The position numbers and the translations under genes were made by a program. Shown piece after piece: positions 57,306 to 64,000 of a DNA stretch of 64,000 bases. Within the stretch, counting starts at the first letter, position 1. Every line of letters starts with the position of its first letter. Origin of the DNA: Lantana camara. Taxonomy: Eukaryota > Streptophyta > Magnoliopsida > Lamiales > Verbenaceae. Below the pieces are notes generated by a model. The model saw nothing but the letters and a program-made list of their open reading frames with translations, did not search any database and was not told the DNA's origin. The stretch is from NCBI GenBank assembly GCA_037501455.1, contig CM074865.1:13276501-13340500 (forward strand). The letters are read 5' to 3'.

Positions 57306-58374
57306 TGTAGCACCCCTTTACACGTGGAGGTACCACATCCCCCACTATAGGTCAATCCACATACGAAACGGCCAATCCGTACCTGAACCAACCTATAGCG
57401 AACGGGTGACAATGCAATACACGACAAGCTAGGCGGGATTACCAATATATGCAACAAAATAAAACGGAAGCATAAAGTAAACACTATCACTTATTTCCAT
57501 TTATCGTTCATGTCCTTTCTCGTTTACCAAATAAAATATATTCTAACTTATCATATCAATACATTATCATCTTCAAGTAAAACAATAATAATAACTATAA
57601 TTTCATAACTAATAATAAATAATCAAATACGCGAACCATGGTTGACTCGACTACATGAACCGGACTCGACTCGACTCGACTCCCGCCTAGCGTGCACCTG
57701 CAATAACCTGATAGGCGACACACGACTCGTGAATGCGTGAACGTGCTCATGCTCGACAATCTCCGCCCTGGAGAATAACTCAAATAAGAACTAGAAGGAA
57801 AGAGATGAAGATGTAGCTTCAAGTATGCAAATTCCTTGGAAATCTTTAACTTGATGATGATAATTTCACAATTCTTCCTTTCCTCTTGGTGTCTCGTGGA
57901 TGATGGAGCAAGAGAGCAAGGATTTTGTATAAAATAGATGATATGAAAAATGAAATGGAAGCATGGAGAAGGATTTTAACGTGAATCACCATTTTTGAAT
58001 TTGATGAAATGCCACAAATTGCAATTTGGTCCCTCATTTGTTTAAGTCATGCAATCAAGTTTCTTTTCTAATGATTTGATCACTTTGGTCCAAAATTAAA
58101 TATGCAATTAAGTCCTTAAATTTAAATAAATGATCACTTAAGGTCAAGTTGACGATTAAATCACGTTTAGCAATTAATTCGCGTAACAATTAAATTCAAT
58201 TCACGTAATACTTCGCAATTTGACAAGTATTTCAATTAACATGTAGAATTATAATTCATATAATTTTCAGGAATTATAGGAATTTAATAAACGAAAGGAT
58301 TAAAATAAATCCTAACTCTCGAAAACTCACACGTGCCGTGCGTACCTGAACGTCTGGAAAATTGGGGCGTTACA
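57306..58374 (-). repeat. E2 5' LTR, 1069 bp
   Basis: It is nearly identical to 52848-53917. The spliced-type junctions are at about 57717/57718 and the equivalent upstream site. The primer-binding site follows 7 nt away. Confidence 0.93.
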
Positions 58375-58379
58375 ATTTT

Positions 58380-60200
58380 AGTGGGGTGTTAAAGTTAAGA
58401 AATTTAGTGGGTAACCGATTGACCAGGTAACAGACGTGGCCACTACTTCAGGCTAGAAAGACTTACGACAGTTTGACTCAAGTATAAGGGATCTGGACAT
58501 CTCAAGTAGCTGGCGATTTTTCTGTTCGGCTACCCCATTTTGCTGTGGGGCACTGGGGGCAAGATGATTGATGGATTAGGCCATGATCCTAAAAGACCTG
58601 CTTCAAAGTGGAGTTAACATATTCTCCCCTATTATCTGAATGAAGTATTTGGATGTGACACTGATACTCTATACGAACCATATGAAAAAACTCCACGAAT
58701 TTTGAAGGAACCTCAGACTTTTGTTTAAGGAAGTATACCCATGTAATTCTAGAATAATCATCAATGAATAACTCCAAACATTTAAAATCATGATTTGATG
58801 CGCAAAATTCAATGTTCAGGGCAGATCCCCATACATCATAATGAACTAGTGAAAAAATTGTTTTGTCCCTAGAGTTCAAAGAGAAAAAAATACTATTTAT
58901 GACTCTTGGAAAGCATACAAGTCTCACAAGAGAATTTATTACTCTGAGAAAAAATTAGGAAACAATAACTGGACATACCCCTAAGATGGGTAACCCAAAG
59001 GTCGTTGCCACAATCTCTGTTGGCGGTCCGTTGTCCCGTGAGCAAGTATTGTAGTTTCGTGTTAAGCCACCTCATCGAAATAGTACAACCCTCCACTTTC
59101 AGTACTACGCCCAATCACTCTCCCTTACCACATATCCTACAAAAGACAGAAGGTGGGAAATATCAACACCATGTAGTTCAACTCCTTGGTGAGTACTTTT
59201 CCCACCTCGGTGCGTGCTAGCTTGAAGAGGCATATATGTTTGTTTAACATCACTAATATGGGGGTCCTTTTTACGGTTTTTATATAAAATTGATCCACAA
59301 TCACTAGAATTATAGGAATTTAGAGTGTTGTAATAATTTGGGGATAAATAAAGAGAGAGAGGAGGGGAGGGGTAGGACGGGTATTTTACCTGTCTAAACC
59401 CTATACCTAAAAATGCTCTTCCTTCCATTCCCTTGATATACACTTGATGCTAGATCTATCCACGTTGTCGCTCTGGCTTGATGGTGCCAGATCTTCTTCG
59501 CGGCCTCGATCGAAGCTTGGTGGCGTGCCATTGCGTTGTTGGCGTTGTCCCCTTCTCATGTCTTGATTAGTGTCGGGCGATTAGGTCCGCCCCCACTCTT
59601 GAGGCTACACACCAATAATGGGTTTATCCCCTCTGATCTAAGCCCATGATGCCTCGCCATGTCCCTTGCCTCCGAATGGTGGCGTATGCCCTTTTGACGA
59701 TCCGTAAGGGTGTTAAGGGTGTTTCTTTGAATAAATCCCTTCTTTTCGTGTTAAATTTGTCAAATACTTCGACGAGAAATTGAAACAGTCGGGTCTCGGA
59801 TCTTAGGTATTTGAATGTGGCTATGTCCTCTTCGTGAGTCATGGGGTTCGATTGCCGAGTTTCGATCTCCCTCCAGATTCATTGTATATTATTGTAGTAG
59901 TGTTCAATACTATCTATCCCTTGTTTCAAATTGTTGACTTTGATGGTTAAATCGTAGATTTGGAGTCCGTCGCTTCCCTAACTATATGTGGCCTTCAATC
60001 CGTCCCATAATTCTTTTGTCGATGTGTATTCGACATAATTGGTGGTGATATCTTGCTTCATGTTGTCGAGGAGCCATGAATAGACCACCAGATCAGTCTG
60101 TTCCCATTTGTGGTAGCTTGGGTGGTCTGGTGAGGGCGGAGGTGGCACTCCAGTGATGTGGTTTAGCTTTCATCGGCCTCTAATAACCATTCTCATTAGC
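58380..60200 (-). pseudogene. Copia gag and integrase part of the split element, decayed
   Basis: From about 60160 leftward, gag is recognisable (WLLDNMKQDITTNYVEYTS, ELWDGLKATY near 60000-60110; RLFQFLVEVFDKFNTKRR at 59624-59842). GAG-pre-integrase and the integrase start follow (CETCMLSKSHK near 58900; HYDVWGS, FIDDYSRITWVYFLKQKSE and LHSDNRGEY at 58589-58850). Several stops and frameshifts separate the pieces. The integrase is interrupted by E2 at 58374. Confidence 0.85.
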
Positions 60201-60463
60201 CAAGCCCAGAGGAAGTAATTTGACTAACTTAATTTGATGCTAATCGTGACTGTATGTAGTGCGTGGGACTGATTTGGTTTGATTCACGGTTGCATATTTT
60301 GGATTAGACTAGCTAATTGAGTGGCTAATTAATGAATCGGCCTATTTCAATTCCTTATCGGTATTGGACTGACTATTGCTATTATCGATCATGGCCAAGA
60401 CCGGTAATGAGCAAGGAATCGAATCTCTTATTGGATTGAAACTCGATCTTATACCATATTTTC

Positions 60464-60623
60464 TGTAATAGACTCCATAATTGCGGAAGAGTTTTCTTAT
60501 TTAATTGTGGGTTAATAATTTACAGAGGTAATAATGTTTACTGTACAAGGGGCTGCACTAGAAAGGAAAGTGAATATTTACCATACAGAGAATCCCTAAT
60601 TTCTATTTTTTCATATGTCGACA
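60464..60623 (-). repeat. 5' LTR of the split copia element, 160 bp
   Basis: It matches the 3' LTR pieces at 46719-46794 and 50570-50652. On the minus strand it starts TGTCGACA and ends CTATTACA, next to a decayed primer-binding site. Confidence 0.85.
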
Positions 60624-60721
60624 ATGAAAAGCCAAATATGTATAGGCTCCGGATATTCAGACATGATTGGGGATAGAGAGACTGCAGAAGTATTCGGAAA
60701 AACGATTTCGATTTATTTTAA

Positions 60722-61743
60722 GGGAGAATTACATACGGGTCCCTAAGGTTTGGCCTAATTACACAGCGGTCCACGTATCTTTGGATTTTACATACCAGTC
60801 CCTAAGGTTTTGATTCCGTTAGAAGTCCATAACGGCCGTTAGGGTTCCGTTAGAATTTTGACCAAAATGACCAAAATGCCCCCAAGGACTGGATTGTAAT
60901 TAGGCCAAACTTCAGGGACCCGTATGTAATTATGTTTAAATTATATTAAAAAATTAGTATTTATAATTAAATATATATATGTAATTATGCATATTTTATA
61001 TAAATTAATCTGTATTTTATAATTAATAAACAATATTAGTATTAATTAAAAATATTTATTAAAAGTATTAACTTTAAATATTTTAAATTTTAGAACTTGT
61101 GATTTTTGATTGTATGTGTATGCATTTTGAAAATAATTTATATTTAAATTAATTAAAAGTATTTATATAATATTAGTATATTTTTTTTGGTAAAAATATA
61201 ATATTAGTATTATTAGTATTTAATAAATAATCGTAGAGATAATATTAATAAGATGAACATTTAATGACTAGTTGAAATGTTTATGTAATAATTAACAATA
61301 TTGGTATATATTAAATTAATAATAATTTATATTTAATGATTAATTGAAAATATTTATATAATATTAGCAAGATTAGTATTTACTAAATCATTGCAAAACG
61401 GATTAAAAATTTTCAAAACTAAAAGATATATATTATAACAAACAAGAATAAAAATTAGTAATTATATATTAATTATAAATACTAATTTTTTTATATAATT
61501 TAAACATAATTACATACAGGTCCCTGCGGTTTGGCCTAATTACAATCCAGTCCTCGGGGGTTGGGGGGCATTTTGGTTATTTTGGTCAAAATTCTAACGG
61601 AACCCTATGGACCTCTAACGGAATCAAAACTTAGGGACCTATATGTAAAATCCAAAGATACGTGGACCTGTATGAAAAATCCAAAGGTACGTGGACCGTT
61701 GTGTAATTAGGCCAAACCTTAGGGACCCGTATGTAATTCTCCC
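60722..61743. mobile_element. MULE-type MITE with long inverted repeats, 1022 bp
   Basis: The ends GGGAGAATTACATACGGGTC are inverted repeats extending about 235 bp per arm (GGTTTGGCCTAATTAC, CAAAATGCCCCC). The 9-bp duplication TTATTTTAA is exact (60713-60721 and 61744-61752). The centre is very AT-rich and non-coding. It lies about 130 bp from exon 1 of P450 copy 2, in the intron. Confidence 0.93.
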
Positions 61744-62727
61744 TTATTTTAATCATAACAAGTTATATACACCTAAAAGTACTTATGGAACAATTTTGAA
61801 TTTCATCATCAATCTTTAGGTTATTCTTCATAAATGAATTAAGTAAAAGCACACAGGTAAAAGTGGCATAGCAGAATAAGTCCCTTAACGATTTCATCAC
61901 TATAATACTCTGGCTCAGCTTCTTGCAATGACAGCAATGCTTCGACATACGTCTTCCTCTCCCCAACCAAAATAGAACCACCTCTAACCTTTTCACGAGC
62001 GTCGCCGGTCAAGTCCTGCAGAAAACTGTCCCGTTTTTCGTGCAAACTTAGCATCTTCTTCTCCATGCTTCCATAACCAACCCACCTCAACAAGGGAATA
62101 AATTCGCAAAGATCCAAGTGCTTTGGAGGCTGAAAGAGGTGGTTCATCGAAGGCCCCCGTTTCCCAGCAACCATCACCATAACCACATCATAAACCAGCT
62201 GAAAGTACAAAGAATTCAGATTCACTTTCCTGCGGGCCGTCAGGTCAGAGCCCTGAAACAATCTGCTAACCAGATTACGCATTTCTTCATCCCTGATCGC
62301 GGACGAGTGGTGGAGACTGGCGGAGGAAAATACATGGATGGTTGTCAGACGGCGGAGATTCCTCCAGTGGGACCCATAAGGAGAGAATCCCATGGCCGTG
62401 CAGTTGGAATTTTTCCGGCCAAGGAGATGGGCCGGTTGGCAAAGATGATATCGTTCTTGGAGAAGCACTCTCCTGCGGCGGAGGGAGATGAAACGACGAG
62501 AACTGGTCGGCAGCCAAAGTGAAGATATAAAACGGTGCCATAATTCTTGGATAGGCCGCCGAGATTTCGATGCGGTGCAGTTTCGACAAGGTGGAGGTGT
62601 CCGAGTACCGGTAAGGACGGTGGACTTGGCGGCAGATTCCTGTATTTACTTGATTTCAGATGTTTTAAATCAAGAAAATTGTGGAAAAGATCAGGGCTGT
62701 GCCTATGCAGAACAAGGTTATCTCCAT

Positions 62728-63064
62728 TTCTATGAAGGAAAAATGCCGTCTTAATCCTTAGTCTATTGTTTTAAGATTGGCTGAATCAGTACATGTCGTG
62801 TATTTCTGTCGTTTTCTTGTGGACTTCTAGTTAACTACCCCATTTGATTACTTCACTTGATAATCATAGAATGTAATATTTTGATGGATTAGGTGAGATT
62901 CAAGGCATTAATTATTGGAATAATTATAGGATATACCTTCAAATTTGATACTTTTTTTGAAAAGAAGTACAAAAGGGAGGAACATATTGAAAATAAAGAT
63001 ATTCTTGGAAGATTTATTCTTGCAAGCATTCTGTACTTGAGTGAAAATCCAACTAAAGTAAACC
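62728..63064. other. Short spacer between P450 copies 2 and 3
   Basis: This 337 bp contains the 5' flank of copy 2 and the 3' flank of copy 3. TTCTTGCAAGCATTCTGTA at about 63018-63040 also occurs 3' of copy 2 (about 45926), so the 3' flanks are duplicates. No TATA box like that of copy 1 is seen. Confidence 0.6.
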
Positions 63065-63688
63065 TCAGAGTTGGGACAGGAGATTGATCAAGGATATGCG
63101 CGGCCTGTACATTGCTTCCAATGGCTTAGCCTTAGACAAAGTTAAACCTGCAACTTCTTCCATATCCACTAATTCAGGGCCTTCTCTTTGCCACTCAAAG
63201 CACTGTATCAAAGTTCCCAATGCAATCCCCATCAATCTCATCGCCATGCCAGCACCAGGGCATGCTCGTCTCCCCATTCCGAACGGTATAAACTTAAATC
63301 CCGCGTCAAGACCTCCTTCAATTCCTTTGAACCTGTAAGGTTTGAATATATCTGGATCTTCCCACAATTTGGGGTCTCTGTGAATGGCCCATGCATTTAC
63401 CAACAATGTAGTACCTCTTGGAATGTCGAAGCCGTCTATCTTGCAGTCTTCGGATGAAGAATGAGGCACTAAAAGGGGTGCAACAGGGTATAATCTAAGT
63501 GTTTCATTGATTATGCAGCGGAGATAAGGTAATTTGTTGAGATCTGAATCCGTGAGAAGCTTTCCTGGAGTAATGGTAGCATCTATTTCCTTTCTTGCCT
63601 TTTCTAGCTCGTATGGGCGATTGAGAAGAAGTGACAGAGCCCACTCCATTGTGAGGGCAGTGGTGTGAGTTCCTGCAGTGAACATTGG
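63065..63688 (-). CDS. Cytochrome P450, CYP81-like (copy 3), exon 2 only
   Basis: The exon begins after TTGCAG with [10 protein letters not shown] and ends at the stop 63065-63067. Its 624 nt equal exon 2 of copy 1. ETLR, KPYRF (Tyr instead of the usual Glu in PERF) and [12 protein letters not shown] are intact, and so is the C-terminus (RPRISLINLLSQL). Exon 1 must lie right of 64000, so completeness is unknown. The intron starts at 63689. Confidence 0.92.
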   Translation of the reverse strand, partial: PMFTAGTHTTALTMEWALSLLLNRPYELEKARKEIDATITPGKLLTDSDLNKLPYLRCIINETLRLYPVAPLLVPHSSSEDCKIDGFDIPRGTTLLVNAWAIHRDPKLWEDPDIFKPYRFKGIEGGLDAGFKFIPFGMGRRACPGAGMAMRLMGIALGTLIQCFEWQREGPELVDMEEVAGLTLSKAKPLEAMYRPRISLINLLSQL

Positions 63689-64000
63689 CTGCAAGAAATT
63701 GTGAAAATTTTTTGGCGTTTGAGACCATCCCTTTTGTAAAAATCAACTGTGCAAATTCAAATTACAATTTGGGATAATTACACGAATGCAACACGAGGTT
63801 TGACATAATTACACAAACTTCCCTTAATATTTTAAAATTTATAATAGTTTTACTTGTCAAAGGATTTATACAACATTTGGATGATGAATTTTGATTATTT
63901 GATCTCTATTTCATTTATAAATGCGATATTTTGACACCGACACCTACTTACCAATATTTGGCTTTAAATTTCATGTTTTAGGCCAAATCTTAGAATATGC
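63689..64000 (-). other. Intron of P450 copy 3 (partial)
   Basis: The intron is open to the window edge and already longer than the 234-bp intron of copy 1. From 63773, GGGATAATTACACGAATGC followed by GACATAATTACACAAAC resembles the terminus of the MULE-type MITE at 60722, so another insertion may begin here. Confidence 0.5.

Larger units (their letters stand above)
52848..58374 (-). mobile_element. E2: non-coding LTR retrotransposon related to E1, 5527 bp
   Basis: LTRs are at 57306-58374 (5') and 52848-53917 (3'), reading TGTAACGCCCC...GGGTGCTACA on the minus strand. The 5-bp duplication ATTTT is exact (52843-52847 and 58375-58379). Primer-binding site TGGTATCAGAG (57288-57298) and polypurine tract TTAAGGGGGAGAG (53921-53933) are in place. 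The 3388-bp interior has no gag-pol and matches parts of E1. The LTRs are 1.07 kb instead of 2.6 kb because two blocks bounded by splice-site sequences are absent. It lies in the integrase region of the copia element. Confidence 0.95.
46719..60623 (-). mobile_element. Copia element split by two nested insertions, 13,905 bp overall
   Basis: The 5' LTR is 60464-60623. The 3' LTR is 46719-46794 plus 50570-50652 (a MULE sits in it), giving 160 and 159 bp. The primer-binding site near 60444-60456 (TGGTATAAGATCG) is a decayed initiator-Met site. The polypurine tract TTTGAGGGGAAG (50653-50664, minus) abuts the 3' LTR. After removing the nested MULE and element E2, 4.6 kb remains, the normal copia size. 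A clear TSD is not found at the left end (right flank ATGAA). The element lies in the intron of P450 copy 2 in the same orientation. Confidence 0.9.
46038..62727 (-). pseudogene. Cytochrome P450, CYP81-like (copy 2), pseudogene with a 15-kb intron
   Basis: Exon 1 is 62727-61872 and exon 2 is 46679-46038. Exon 2 keeps AGTHTT, ETLR, KPDRF and [12 protein letters not shown]. Exon 1 has 856 nt where copy 1 has 864: one base is missing near 62670, giving a stop after about 20 codons, and seven near 62406-62412. The 5' splice site is lost: copy 1 has GTAAGC, here CTATGCC follows the last codon. Near the 3' end a 7-bp insertion that repeats AGGCC (about 46085-46096) shifts the frame and replaces the C-terminus. 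The intron (46680-61871) contains a copia element and a MITE. Without them about 256 bp remains, close to the 234 bp of copy 1. This shows the two exons belong together. Confidence 0.9.

Noticed and set aside
52848..58374. E2's short LTRs as simple deletion derivatives of E1
   Set aside because: Two independent deletions ending exactly at GT and AG and shared by both LTRs are less likely than splicing; kept as the alternative to be tested.
46038..62727. P450 copy 2 as a functional gene with a long intron
   Set aside because: Splice donor lost, two deletions in exon 1 and a frameshift in exon 2.

Overview
The window is nuclear DNA of a flowering plant, probably a eudicot. It has short GT-AG introns, a CYP81-type cytochrome P450 array, and layers of plant transposons: copia, gypsy-like, non-autonomous LTR elements, hAT and Mutator-like (MULE). 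I see no bacterial-style operon, CRISPR array, rRNA, intact tRNA or virus. Identifications come from reading motifs by eye; no database search was run.

Host genes. Three minus-strand, head-to-tail CYP81-like genes form the only clear host locus. Copy 1 (16294-18015) is an intact two-exon gene. Copy 2 (46038-62727) is a pseudogene whose single intron has grown to about 15.2 kb. Copy 3 shows only exon 2 (63065-63688); its exon 1 lies past the right edge. With every bounded insertion removed, the copies were originally about 0.9 kb and 0.34 kb apart.

Layout. 1-2351: 3' half of a copia element with two nonsense codons. 2352-6438: decayed gypsy-like and LTR remnants. 6632-9662: solo LTR (TSD GAGAA). 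10419-15052: complete hAT element with an intact transposase (TSD GGTGGGAT). 15053-18106: 3' flank and P450 copy 1. 18107-19233: hAT MITE about 10 bp upstream of copy 1's TATA box. 19252-20351 and 20361-44444: two MULEs placed end to end, sharing the 9-bp TSD (A/T)TGTTAGTA. The larger one (about 14.9 kb after removing nested DNA) carries a duplicated gene of unknown function, a broken DUF1985/Ulp1 gene, a zf-GRF remnant and a broken MuDR-type transposase. A 9.0-kb LTR element without coding capacity (E1, 30772-39806, TSD CCCCT) is nested in it. 44454-46037: displaced upstream region of copy 1, with another hAT MITE. 46719-60623: a copia element inside the intron of P450 copy 2, itself holding a MULE in its 3' LTR (46795-50560) and a second non-coding LTR element (E2, 52848-58374, TSD ATTTT). 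60722-61743: MULE-type MITE in the same intron.

Most notable. E1 and E2 are relatives with LTRs of very different length (2675/2615 versus 1070/1069 bp). The difference falls at two places that look like GT-AG introns of 807 and 809 bp in E1; removing them predicts 1059 bp. E2 therefore looks like a copy reverse-transcribed from an RNA whose LTR-encoded leader had been spliced. The tandem MULEs also carry dozens of 14-bp near-palindromes of the form ATCKMGYRMKMGAT, clustered in subterminal DNA and in the introns of the element's genes. Both transposase-bearing MULEs carry a zf-GRF protein gene with a C-terminal membrane segment.
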